From contig JAEZTA010000011.1 of assembly GCA_023443765.1 (NCBI GenBank), positions 1 to 28,408 on the forward strand: a DNA stretch of 28,408 nt, written 5' to 3'. The position numbers were made by a program, and so were the translations under genes. The stretch is from Bacteroidota bacterium (GTDB lineage Bacteria; Bacteroidota; Bacteroidia; Bacteroidales; Rikenellaceae). Under the pieces are notes generated by a model that ran no database searches, was not told where the DNA came from, and worked only from the letters and a program-made list of their open reading frames with translations. Below, piece after piece: positions 16,340-23,785 of the stretch (positions are counted from its first letter, which is position 1; every line of letters begins with the position of its first letter).

Positions 16340-17254
16340 ATGGCGCTACTCAATACACTCCTGCTCCTGCTGGCGGCCCTCGCAATCCCGGGCCTGATCA
16401 ACCGCACCCGGGCCCTCCTCGCGGGCCGCAAGGGCATCCGCTTTGCCCAGCACCTCTACGACGTACGCCTGCTGCTGCGCAAAGGCGCCATCTACTCCCC
16501 CACGACGACCGCCGTGTTCCGTGCGGCTCCGTCCGTCACGCTCGGTACGGCCCTCGTCGCCGCGCTGTTTATCCCCGTCGGCGACCTGCATCCGCTGCTC
16601 TCGTTCGACGGCGACCTCGTGGCCTTCGCCTACCTCCTGGCCCTGGGCCGCGTGGCCCTCATCCTGGCGGCGATGGACACCGGAAGTTCGTTCGAAGGCA
16701 TGGGCGCCAGCCGCGAGGCATTGTACGGCGCGCTGGTCGAGCCGGCCCTGATGCTCGTCTTCGGGACGCTGGCCCTGCTCTCGGGCTACACCTCCTTCAC
16801 CGCGATCTTCTCGGGCGACGCCGTGAACGGCGTGCAGCTCATCGTCGTACTGCTGCTCGCGGCCTACGTGCTGACGAAGATCGTCTTCACCGAGGCCGGA
16901 CGGGTCCCGATCGACGATCCCCGCACGCACCTCGAACTGACGATGATCCACGAGGTGATGTGCCTCGACTACTGCGGCGTCGACCTGGCATTTATCAAGA
17001 TGGCCGGATGGCTCAAGACCGCCGCCCTGTCGATGATCGCCGCCAATGCCGTCGCCGCGACCTGCTGCCCCCACTGGTGGGCCGCAGCCCCGCTTTCGGT
17101 CGTGATCACGGGACTTTCCGTCGGCATCGTCGAATCGACCCAGGCCCGCAACAAACTCGCCCGCAACACCACTTTTATCCTCACCGTCGCTGCATTGGCC
17201 GCCCTGGTTTTCTTCACGGGCTACCTGCTGCAACTTAATATCGGTCTGCAATGA
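16340..17254 (+). CDS. hyfC: Complex I subunit H-like membrane anchor (HyfC/HycD family)
   Basis: 304 residues with about eight membrane helices, the normal size for HyfC/HycD. Family hallmarks are present: AAMDTGSSFEGMGASREALY (about 111-129) and the acidic loop GRVPIDDPRTHLELTMIHEV (about 188-207), which in complex I faces the quinone/coupling site beside the NuoB- and NuoD-like subunits. The subunit joins the hydrophilic arm to the antiporter arm. The start codon lies one base after the HyfB-like stop, and the stop overlaps the next start (ATGA), indicating translational coupling. The conserved acidic residues are kept, so the coupling element appears functional although the adjoining redox subunits are not typical. 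Confidence 0.93.
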   Translation: MALLNTLLLLLAALAIPGLINRTRALLAGRKGIRFAQHLYDVRLLLRKGAIYSPTTTAVFRAAPSVTLGTALVAALFIPVGDLHPLLSFDGDLVAFAYLLALGRVALILAAMDTGSSFEGMGASREALYGALVEPALMLVFGTLALLSGYTSFTAIFSGDAVNGVQLIVVLLLAAYVLTKIVFTEAGRVPIDDPRTHLELTMIHEVMCLDYCGVDLAFIKMAGWLKTAALSMIAANAVAATCCPHWWAAAPLSVVITGLSVGIVESTQARNKLARNTTFILTVAALAALVFFTGYLLQLNIGLQ

Positions 17255-17880
17255 TACTGCCGCTGATCATCCTCTACGTCGTGACGCTGGTCTACCTCGC
17301 CATCACCGAACGCTTCCGCAACTTCGCGTCGCTGATCGGCCTGCAGGGCTGGCTGCTCTTCGCCATCGCGCTGGTGCGCCTGCACGCCATCAACCCCGCC
17401 GAGCTGGCTTTCATCGGCCTCGAAACCCTGATTTTCAAAGGCATCCTCGTCCCGGGACTGCTCTTCGCCGTCATCCGCCGTACGAAGATCAACCGCGTGC
17501 GCCGCTCCGGCTCCACGCAGTCGGGGTCGCTCCTGCTGTCGCTCGTGGCGCTGGCCGTGAGCGCCTCGGTCACCTACTACATCGCCGACACGACCATCGA
17601 CCTGGTGTTCTTCGGCGTAGCCCTCTACTCGCTGCTGAGCGGCCTGATCCTGATCGTCATGCGCCGCCGCATCTTCTCGCACATGATCGGTTTCCTGGTC
17701 ATCGAGAACGGCGTGTTCCTCTTTTCGACAGCTATCGGCGTCGAGATGCCGCTGCTGATTAACTTCGCCATCCTGCTGGACATCCTCATCTCGGTACTGA
17801 TGCTGGGCATCTTCTTCACCAAGATCGACGACAAACTCCACGCCGACGACGCCGATTCGCTCACCAACGTAAAGGACTGA
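17251..17880 (+). CDS. hyfE: Hydrogenase-4 component E-like membrane subunit (NuoK-related)
   Basis: 209 residues with about six to seven membrane helices, near the E. coli HyfE length. The C-terminal half resembles NuoK/MnhC (FFGVALYSLLSGLILIVMRR, HMIGFLVIENGVFLF), including the Glu in IENG expected in the proton path. It begins inside the stop codon of the HyfC-like gene and ends four bases before the HyfF-like gene, so it belongs to the same operon. In related complexes it sits between the HyfC-like anchor and the antiporter subunits. Divergence of this family is high, but context and the IENG motif agree. Confidence 0.9.
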   Translation: MILPLIILYVVTLVYLAITERFRNFASLIGLQGWLLFAIALVRLHAINPAELAFIGLETLIFKGILVPGLLFAVIRRTKINRVRRSGSTQSGSLLLSLVALAVSASVTYYIADTTIDLVFFGVALYSLLSGLILIVMRRRIFSHMIGFLVIENGVFLFSTAIGVEMPLLINFAILLDILISVLMLGIFFTKIDDKLHADDADSLTNVKD

Positions 17881-17884
17881 CGCC

Positions 17885-19285
17885 ATGATTTACTACCTGA
17901 TCCTCAGCATCCTCATCGCCGCGGCGGCCTTCACGGCCCGCCGTGAAAGCGTGCTGCAACTCGCAGGCATCGCCTTCTACGCCGTACAGGCAGCTTTCGC
18001 CATCTGGATCGTCGCCGGAGGGCTTTACGGGCAGACCTCGGCCGCCTGGTTCACCTTCGACGCCCCGGGCACGCTTTTCTACGCGCTGCTCTGCATCGTC
18101 TCCGCCTTCGCTTTCTTCCACTCGAAGGCCAGCCTCCACGACTGCGACCTGCGCCAGACCCGCACCTACTCGGGCCTGCTGATGCTCCTCACCACGGCCA
18201 TCGCCGGGGCCTATTTTGCCTCGAACCTCGCCGTGACGTGGATTTTCCTCGAAGCCACCACGCTCTGCTCCGCGGGCATCATCTACCACCGCCGCACGGC
18301 CCAGGCGCTCGAAGCGGCGTGGAAATACGTCTTCGTCTGCTCGACGGGCATCGCCATGGCCTACCTGGGCATCCTGCTGCTGGCCGCCGCGACCAACTGC
18401 GGGTCGCTCAGCTACGAAGCCGTCGCCGCGGCGGCCCCGGGCAGCAACGCCCTCTACCTGAAGACCGCCTTCCTGCTGATCCTCTGCGGTTACAGTTGCA
18501 AAACCGAGCTGTTCCCGCTCTACACCGTGGGCATTGACGCCAACTTCGCCGCTCCGGCCCCCGCCGCAGCGCTGATCTCCACGGGACTGGTCAACGCCGG
18601 GTTCCTGGCCATCTTCCGAATCTACAAACTGCTCTCCGCCACGGAGGTTTTCCCGTGGGTGCGCTCCGTGCTGCTGCTCGTGGGCGTGCTGTCGCTCGGG
18701 ATCGGGGCGCTGTTCCTGCGCCGGACCAACAACTACAAACGCTTCCTGTCCTACTCCACGGTCGAAAACATGGGCATCGCGGCCATCGGACTGGGAATCG
18801 GGGGCATCGGGGTCTGGGCCGCCGTGTTCCACGTCGTCTGCCACACGCTCGTCAAGAGCAGCCTGTTTCTCCAAATGGCCGTCGTGCGGCAGGTCTACGA
18901 CAACTACCGCATCAACCGCATCGGCGACTACATCCACATCAACCGCGTGGGCGCCATCGGGCTGCTCGTGGGCATGGTCGTACTGGTGGCCTTCCCGCCG
19001 TCGCCGTTCTTCCTCTCCGAACTGATGATCCTCAAGCAGACCATCGCCGAAGGACGCTGGTGGCTCGTGGGCGGAATGCTCCTGCTGCTCTGCATCGTCA
19101 TCTACTCCTTCTGCTCGCGCCTGCTGCGCCTCTGCTACCAGCCCAACCAGGACAAACTGCGCCCCTCGAAAACCGACCGCACACTGTCGTGGTCGGCGCT
19201 GTCGCTGCTCGCCGCCGCCATCGTGCTGGGCCTCTGGCAGCCGCAATTCCTCCGGACGCTGATCGACCAAATCGCATCGCTATGA
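17885..19285 (+). CDS. hyfF: Second antiporter-like subunit (HyfF/NuoN family)
   Basis: 466 residues with about 13-14 membrane helices; E. coli HyfF is slightly longer. Channel residues are retained: Glu123 in IFLEATTL, Lys206 in GYSCKTELFPLYT, and His320/Lys324 in HTLVKSSLF. The segment after the helix-7 Lys reads VGIDANFAAPAPAAA, a looser version of the usual WLPDAH motif, as is common in HyfF. With the HyfB-like protein this gives two putative ion channels; no HyfD-like third channel is present in the window. Its stop overlaps the start of the large-subunit gene (ATGA). Confidence 0.92.
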   Translation: MIYYLILSILIAAAAFTARRESVLQLAGIAFYAVQAAFAIWIVAGGLYGQTSAAWFTFDAPGTLFYALLCIVSAFAFFHSKASLHDCDLRQTRTYSGLLMLLTTAIAGAYFASNLAVTWIFLEATTLCSAGIIYHRRTAQALEAAWKYVFVCSTGIAMAYLGILLLAAATNCGSLSYEAVAAAAPGSNALYLKTAFLLILCGYSCKTELFPLYTVGIDANFAAPAPAAALISTGLVNAGFLAIFRIYKLLSATEVFPWVRSVLLLVGVLSLGIGALFLRRTNNYKRFLSYSTVENMGIAAIGLGIGGIGVWAAVFHVVCHTLVKSSLFLQMAVVRQVYDNYRINRIGDYIHINRVGAIGLLVGMVVLVAFPPSPFFLSELMILKQTIAEGRWWLVGGMLLLLCIVIYSFCSRLLRLCYQPNQDKLRPSKTDRTLSWSALSLLAAAIVLGLWQPQFLRTLIDQIASL

Positions 19286-20811
19286 ATTACTACATAACCA
19301 ACAATACCGGCGCCGCCGTTGCGCTGAGCGACATCCCCGAAGTATCCTACGCCGATTTCTACGAGGACCTCCGCGAAAAGCTCGCCGATGCGCGCTACCA
19401 CGTGGCCCACTATTTCGCCCTTCCCTCGGGCGACAGGATGCGTTTTTTCTGCCTCCTGCTCGACGACGCCGAACGGCGCGTGCTGATCACCTCGCACGCC
19501 ACGGATTATTACGACGAGGCGGAACTCCCCTCGCTCACGGCCCTGCACCCGCAGATGCACCCCTTCGAGCGCGACATCGCCGAGCGTTACGGCATCCGTT
19601 TCGAAGGCATGCCGTGGCCCAAGCCGCTGCGATTCCCCGCCGACCGCTACGACCGCCGCAGTACGATCGAGAATTACCCCTTCTACGCCATGGAGGGCCA
19701 CTCGCTGCACGAAGTCAACGTCGGGCCGATCCACGCAGGCATCATCGAGCCGGGAGCCTTCCGCTTCATATGCAACGGCGAGCAGGTCCTGCACCTCGAA
19801 ATCGCGCTGGGTTACCAGCACCGGGGCGTCGAACCGGCCTTTGAAACGACCACCAACCGCCTGCGGCAGATGTGCCTCGCCGAGGCCGTCGCCGGAGACA
19901 GCGCCGTGGCGCACGCCACAGCCTTCGCCCAGGCCGTCGAGAAACTCACCCGCTGCGAACGCCCGGCCCGGCTGGAACGCGAACGCGCCGTGGCCCTCGA
20001 ACTCGAACGCATGGCGATGCAGATCGCCGACACGGGCGCCCTGTGCATGGACGTGGGTTACCAACTGGGGCAGGTGGCCTCGGAGGCCCTGCGCACCATG
20101 ACCATCAACACCACCCAGGCGTGGTGCGGCAACCGCTTCGGCAAAGGACTGATCCGCCCCCACGGAACCGACCATCCGCTGACCCGCGAGAAGTCGGCGA
20201 TGATCCGTCGCAACGTGCGCGAAATCGCCCGCCGCTACGACGAAGTGCGCCGCGACATCAAGTCATCGCCCTCGCTGCTGGCACGCTTCGAGCAATGCGG
20301 CATCGTCCCCCGCGACGAAATGCAGCGCATCGGCGGCGTGGGGCAGGCAGCCCGCGCAAGCGGTCTGGCCCGCGACATCCGCGCCTCGCACCCCTGGGGC
20401 GTCTTCACCGGACCGCTGCGCCACGAGAGCATCGTCCGCACGCAGGGCGACGTGATGGCCCGCCTGATGGTGCGCAGCCGCGAGGTGCTGCAATCGGCCG
20501 AATACATCGACCGCCTGCTGGAAGCCGGCGAACAGGAGTGCACCGCAACGGAAAATCCCAGCCTGCGCCCCGACTACACGGCCCGGCTCGCTCCGTCGTC
20601 GCTGGCCTTCGGGCTTGTCGAGGGGTGGCGCGGCGAGACCTGCCACGTCGCGGTGACCGATGCCGAAGGCCGCATCGCCGCCTGCCGCATCAAGGACCCG
20701 AGCCTCCACAACTGGCTGGCGCTGGCGCTGGCCGTACGCAGCGAAGGCATCTCCGATTTCCCGATCTGCAACAAGAGTTTTAATCTGTCCTACTGTGGTC
20801 ATGACCTGTAA
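19282..20811 (+). CDS. NuoC-NuoD-like fused large subunit lacking [NiFe] ligands (HyfG/HycE-related)
   Basis: 509 residues from the ATG that overlaps the previous stop. Residues about 20-115 form the NuoC-like domain (HPFERDIAERYGIRFEGMP). Residues about 145-509 form the NuoD/hydrogenase-large-subunit domain (NVGPIHAGIIEPGAFRF, then LEIALGYQHRGVE). Where hydrogenases carry E-R-I-C-G-x-C, this protein has E201-AVAGDS, so both cysteines are replaced (Ala204, Ser207), while His211 remains. At the C-terminus the DPCxxC motif reads N501-LSYCG, with Ser503 and Gly506 in ligand positions. The protein stops three residues later, with no cleavable tail for a maturation protease. It therefore cannot bind a normal [NiFe] centre. 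The best match is the Ehr class of hydrogenase-related complexes. No hyp maturation genes are nearby. Confidence 0.9.
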   Translation: MNYYITNNTGAAVALSDIPEVSYADFYEDLREKLADARYHVAHYFALPSGDRMRFFCLLLDDAERRVLITSHATDYYDEAELPSLTALHPQMHPFERDIAERYGIRFEGMPWPKPLRFPADRYDRRSTIENYPFYAMEGHSLHEVNVGPIHAGIIEPGAFRFICNGEQVLHLEIALGYQHRGVEPAFETTTNRLRQMCLAEAVAGDSAVAHATAFAQAVEKLTRCERPARLERERAVALELERMAMQIADTGALCMDVGYQLGQVASEALRTMTINTTQAWCGNRFGKGLIRPHGTDHPLTREKSAMIRRNVREIARRYDEVRRDIKSSPSLLARFEQCGIVPRDEMQRIGGVGQAARASGLARDIRASHPWGVFTGPLRHESIVRTQGDVMARLMVRSREVLQSAEYIDRLLEAGEQECTATENPSLRPDYTARLAPSSLAFGLVEGWRGETCHVAVTDAEGRIAACRIKDPSLHNWLALALAVRSEGISDFPICNKSFNLSYCGHDL

Positions 20812-20886
20812 CCGGACCGTTTAGCGCTCCGCCAGGTCCCGCCCCGCGGCGATACGCCGCGTTTACAAGCCTGACCCACCCCCAAA

Positions 20887-20907
20887 CCCCCGCCTCGGCG
20901 GGGGCTT
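20887..20907 (+). terminator. GC hairpin after the large-subunit gene, probable terminator or attenuator
   Basis: CCCCCGC (20887-20893) pairs with GCGGGGG (20898-20904) around CTCG, followed by CTT. The T run is poor, so termination may be partial. It lies in the 201-bp gap that splits the complex's genes into two transcription units. Confidence 0.45.
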
Positions 20908-20961
20908 AACATATCGGACGGGGCACTTCGGCTTTTCTTTTGCTCAATTCCAGGGAAAGAG

Positions 20962-20992
20962 TTGCCCATTAACCGGCTTTTCGCTAATTTTG
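20962..20992 (+). promoter_or_regulatory. Promoter of the small-subunit/ChrA unit
   Basis: TTG (20962-20964), a 20-nt spacer and TAATTTTG (20985-20992) match the Bacteroidetes promoter consensus exactly. The predicted start is about 20999, giving a leader of only about 14 nt before the ATG at 21013. This also argues against the in-frame upstream ATG at 20962, which lies inside the promoter. Confidence 0.82.
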
Positions 20993-21012
20993 TCAGATAT
21001 ATTCGATTCGCT

Positions 21013-21777
21013 ATGATCTTTCCGAAAATAAAGGTGCTGCACAGCCACGGACGACAGGCCATTCCCGACCTCGACGCCGTGGAACTGACCCCGGAATTCC
21101 GGGGCCGCCCCTGCCTGACCGATACCGGCGATACGACAGATACCGAACGCGCCGCCGCCATGTGCCCCACGGGAGCCTTCTCGGCCGTACCCCTGTCGCT
21201 CGATCTGGGCCGCTGCCTCTTCTGCGGCGAATGCGCCCGCATCGCACCCCGCAACGTCCGCTTCACCAACGATTACCGTATCGGTTCGCCCACGCGCGAA
21301 GGGCTCGTCGTCCGCCCGGGCGACACCCGCGTCGCCTTCGACCCCGAAAAGGTGCGCCCCGAAATCCGCCGCTGCTTCTCCCGCGCACTCCAACTGCGCG
21401 AAGTCTGCGCCGGGGGCGACGGGTCCGTCGAAATGGAACTCAACGCCACGGGCAACGTCAACTTCGACCTCGGACGCTTCGGCATCGGCTTCACCGCCTC
21501 GCCGCGCCATGCCGACGGCGTGGTCGTCTCCGGCCCCGTCACGGCCAACATGGCCGAGGCGCTGGAAATCTGCTACGATGCCGTTGCTGAGCCTAAGATT
21601 CTCGTGGTCTGCGGCTCCGAAGCCTGCTCGGGCGGTCTGTTCGCCGACAGCCGGGCCGTCGACCGCACGTTTTTCGACAACCACACCCCCGATCTCTGGC
21701 TGCCCGGCGCCCCGACCCATCCGATGGTCTACATCGACGGCATGCTGAACCTGCTGGGCCGCAAAAAACGCGACTGA
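21013..21777 (+). CDS. Fused ferredoxin/NuoB-like small subunit with most cluster ligands lost (HyfH-HyfI-related)
   Basis: 254 residues from MIFPKIKVLHSH. The N-terminal third is a degenerate 2[4Fe-4S] ferredoxin: Cys51 (MCPTGAF) and Cys68, Cys71, Cys74 (RCLFCGEC) remain, while the first CxxCxxC and the last Cys (now Ala78) are gone. Those four are exactly the ligands of one cluster in this fold, so one cluster probably survives. The C-terminal half (about 140-250) is NuoB/HycG-like (FGIGFTASPRHADGVVVSGP). All four proximal-cluster cysteines are replaced: Thr146, Val149, Glu203 (GSEACSGG) and Ala233 (PGAPTHP). Electron transfer along the usual chain looks impossible. It has its own promoter and is followed two bases later by chrA. 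Confidence 0.88.
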   Translation: MIFPKIKVLHSHGRQAIPDLDAVELTPEFRGRPCLTDTGDTTDTERAAAMCPTGAFSAVPLSLDLGRCLFCGECARIAPRNVRFTNDYRIGSPTREGLVVRPGDTRVAFDPEKVRPEIRRCFSRALQLREVCAGGDGSVEMELNATGNVNFDLGRFGIGFTASPRHADGVVVSGPVTANMAEALEICYDAVAEPKILVVCGSEACSGGLFADSRAVDRTFFDNHTPDLWLPGAPTHPMVYIDGMLNLLGRKKRD

Positions 21778-21779
21778 CC

Positions 21780-22334
21780 ATGCAACGCCTGAGCACCATT
21801 TTCTTTTCGTTCCTGAAAATCGGGATGTTCACCTTCGGGGGCGGCTATGCCATGCTGCCGCTGATCGAGCGGGAACTGATCGTCAAACGCAAGTGGATCG
21901 AGCAAAAGGAGTTTCTGGACCTGCTGACCCTCGCGCAGTCGGTTCCCGGCCCCATTGCCGTCAACACGTCGGTATTCGTGGGTTACAAGGTCCGGGGATT
22001 CAGCGGCGCCGTCGCGGCCCTGCTGGGCTCTGTACTGCCGTCGTTCGTCATCATCCTCGTGATCGCCATTTTCTTCACCGACATCCGCCACAATCCGGTC
22101 GTCGACGCGGCCTTCAAAGGGATGCGCCCGGCGGTCGTGGCGCTGATCATCGGCCCGGTGATCTCGCTGGCCCGCGGCATGCACTGGATTATGTTCATCG
22201 TCATCGCCGCCGCGGCACTCGCCATCTGGTGGCTCGACTGGTCGCCGATCTACGTACTCGTTTCAGCCGCCGCGGCAGGCATTGCCTGGGAACTGGCGGT
22301 CGTCGGAAGAAAGCAGTCCGAAACGAAAAAATAG
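21780..22334 (+). CDS. chrA: Half-size chromate transporter-family protein, first of pair
   Basis: 184 residues with one CHR domain of about five to six membrane helices. It has the family motifs FLKIGMFTFGGGYAMLPLIE near the N-terminus and AQSVPGPIAVNTSVFVGYK. Short-chain ChrA proteins work as pairs of separately encoded halves with opposite membrane orientation; the partner here is at 22811-23383. Characterised ChrA exports chromate, but sulfate-like oxyanions are possible for many members. The gene starts two bases after the small-subunit stop, so it is translated from the same message as a redox-complex subunit, an unusual pairing. Confidence 0.93.
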   Translation: MQRLSTIFFSFLKIGMFTFGGGYAMLPLIERELIVKRKWIEQKEFLDLLTLAQSVPGPIAVNTSVFVGYKVRGFSGAVAALLGSVLPSFVIILVIAIFFTDIRHNPVVDAAFKGMRPAVVALIIGPVISLARGMHWIMFIVIAAAALAIWWLDWSPIYVLVSAAAAGIAWELAVVGRKQSETKK

Positions 22335-22345
22335 CTAATAAAACC

Positions 22346-22792
22346 ATGAAAAACAGCTTATTCACCATATCGCTCTTCGGCCTGCTGCTCGCAGCGGCAA
22401 CAGGCGGCCGGGCCATCGCCGCCGAAACGGCGACCGCCCCGAAAACCGAAACGGAGCAGACACAGACGCTGCTGCAAGCGTTTTACACCGACTACTGCAC
22501 GTTCGTAGCCAAAGGCCCGGACTCCGCCGCGGAGCAGAAACTGCGCGATTGCCTGACCCCGGAAGCTCAGCGAAAAGTGACCAAAGTCCGCACGGAACAG
22601 TTCTACGACCCGATCATCCGGGCACAGGATTTCAACACGAATGCCGTGGCGACAATCTCCGTCACGCACGTCGACGGGGCATGGTACGCCGTGGCTTATC
22701 TCGACCGTTACAACGACAGGTGCGTCATCATCCCCGTAAAAGCCACGGTGGAGAACGGCGCACTGAAGATCACCGACATCGCAATCCAGTAA
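22346..22792 (+). CDS. Small exported protein between the ChrA halves (DUF3828-like)
   Basis: 148 residues starting at MKNSLFTISLFGLLLAA; a longer in-frame start would be antisense-like sequence inside chrA. Residues 1-25 form a Sec signal peptide ending near AIAAE, with no lipobox. The mature domain of about 120 residues (LLQAFYTDYCTFVAKGPDSA; ISVTHVDGAWYAVAYL; final KITDIAIQ) resembles the small periplasmic alpha+beta fold of DUF3828/NTF2-like proteins common in Bacteroidetes. It has no catalytic motif I recognise. It lies 11 bp after one ChrA half and 18 bp before the other, so it is co-expressed with them. It may bind a ligand or act on the transporter from the periplasm; this is inference. 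Confidence 0.82.
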   Translation: MKNSLFTISLFGLLLAAATGGRAIAAETATAPKTETEQTQTLLQAFYTDYCTFVAKGPDSAAEQKLRDCLTPEAQRKVTKVRTEQFYDPIIRAQDFNTNAVATISVTHVDGAWYAVAYLDRYNDRCVIIPVKATVENGALKITDIAIQ

Positions 22793-22810
22793 CCGGCACA
22801 CCGCAGGCAT

Positions 22811-23383
22811 ATGATTCTCTGGCAACTATTTATCAGCTATCTCAAAATCGGATTTTTCGGATTCGGCGGAGGCTACGCCATGCTGTCGCTGATCCAGAAC
22901 GAGGTGGTCGTGCAGCACCAATGGATGACTGCCGCCGAGTTCGCCGACATCGTCGCCGTGTCGCAAATCACCCCCGGTCCCATCGCCATCAATTCGGCGA
23001 CCTATGTGGGTTACAGCGTCGGTATCCAGACCGGACACACCTGGTGCGGCATCCTCGGCTCGGTGATCGCCACCTTCGCCGTCTGCCTGCCGTCGCTGAC
23101 GCTGATGATCCTCGTGGCGCGTTTTTTCATGAAACTCAAGGGAAACCGGCTGGTCGAAGGAGCCATGCGGGGCATGCGCCCCGTGGTGATCGGCATGATC
23201 GCCGCTGCGGCTCTGCTGCTGATCTTCCCCCACAGTTCAGCCCCCGACGACCAGAACTTCATCGACGCATGGAGCTGGGTGCTCTTCGGCGGGGTTTTCG
23301 TGGGTTCGTGGCGTAAGGTCAACCCTATCCTGCTGATCGTCCTCTCGGCCGCCGCGGGAATACTTATCTATTACGTATTTTAG
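22811..23383 (+). CDS. chrA: Half-size chromate transporter-family protein, second of pair
   Basis: 190 residues, one CHR domain, starting MILWQLFISYLKIGFFGFGG. It carries GFGGGYAMLSLIQNEVV and SQITPGPIAINSATYVGYS, the same motifs as the first half with clear divergence. The two together make the normal two-domain transporter. Its stop codon overlaps the stop codon of the convergent small membrane-protein gene by two bases, so no terminator fits between them. It is the last gene of the unit starting at 21013. Confidence 0.93.
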   Translation: MILWQLFISYLKIGFFGFGGGYAMLSLIQNEVVVQHQWMTAAEFADIVAVSQITPGPIAINSATYVGYSVGIQTGHTWCGILGSVIATFAVCLPSLTLMILVARFFMKLKGNRLVEGAMRGMRPVVIGMIAAAALLLIFPHSSAPDDQNFIDAWSWVLFGGVFVGSWRKVNPILLIVLSAAAGILIYYVF

Positions 23384-23670
23384 ACCAGAGCCAGCAAAAC
23401 GGCACTGCCCGTCAGCACCAGCATCAGGAACACGACGAGGAACAGCAGGCCCAGAACGGCGACGAGGGTTCCGATACAGCCCCAGCGCTGTCCGCCGCCC
23501 GGCAGCGGGTCGGTCAGGAGGGTGATGATCAGCCCCACCAGCGGCGTGAAGATCACGCTGAGCAGGAACGCCCAGCCGAAACCGATGCGGCGGTGGCTGC
23601 CGATAATGCCCACCAACACGGCCAGGAAACAGCCGCTCAGAATTCCGAATAACAGGGTCAGGATGCTCAT
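23380..23670 (-). CDS. Small three-helix membrane protein, unknown
   Basis: 96 residues with three hydrophobic segments (about 1-23, 30-53 and 68-95). The loop before helix 2, GSHRRIGFGWAFLLSVIFTP, matches a motif seen in many small Bacteroidetes inner-membrane proteins (KIGFGWAFFLS-type), whose function is not established. No catalytic or metal-binding residues stand out. It is on the minus strand, 115 bp downstream of the methyltransferase gene, and meets the second chrA gene tail to tail. It may be the distal gene of the U32/methyltransferase run or independent; no confident promoter was found. Confidence 0.75.
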   Translation of the reverse strand: MSILTLLFGILSGCFLAVLVGIIGSHRRIGFGWAFLLSVIFTPLVGLIITLLTDPLPGGGQRWGCIGTLVAVLGLLFLVVFLMLVLTGSAVLLALV

Positions 23671-23785
23671 ATCAAATGTTTTAATCGGATAATTGTCTTA
23701 TATCGCTTTACGTCAAGACGGTTCAAAACACGCATCGTTACACTTTTGATGCAAAAGGTGCAGAGAACACAGCAGATCGCAAAAC

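Noticed and set aside
17861..19270. 469-codon minus-strand open frame
   Set aside because: Antisense to the HyfF-like gene and highly charged and repetitive, as expected for reverse-read GC-rich membrane-protein DNA.
18655..20811. Longer start (718 codons) for the large subunit
   Set aside because: The upstream part is out-of-frame HyfF sequence; the ATG at 19282 overlaps the HyfF stop and begins the NuoC-like domain properly.
14350..21777. A functional energy-conserving [NiFe] hydrogenase (Hyf/Hyc type)
   Set aside because: The large subunit lacks both cysteine pairs and the C-terminal processing tail, the small subunit lacks the proximal-cluster cysteines, and no maturation genes are in the window.
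20962..21777. Longer start (271 codons) for the fused small subunit
   Set aside because: The upstream ATG lies within the exact TTG-N20-TAATTTTG promoter, so it would not be in the transcript.
21780..23383. A dedicated chromate-resistance locus
   Set aside because: No chrB, reductase or mobile-element signs are present, and the pair is tied to a redox-type subunit; the true substrate is left open.
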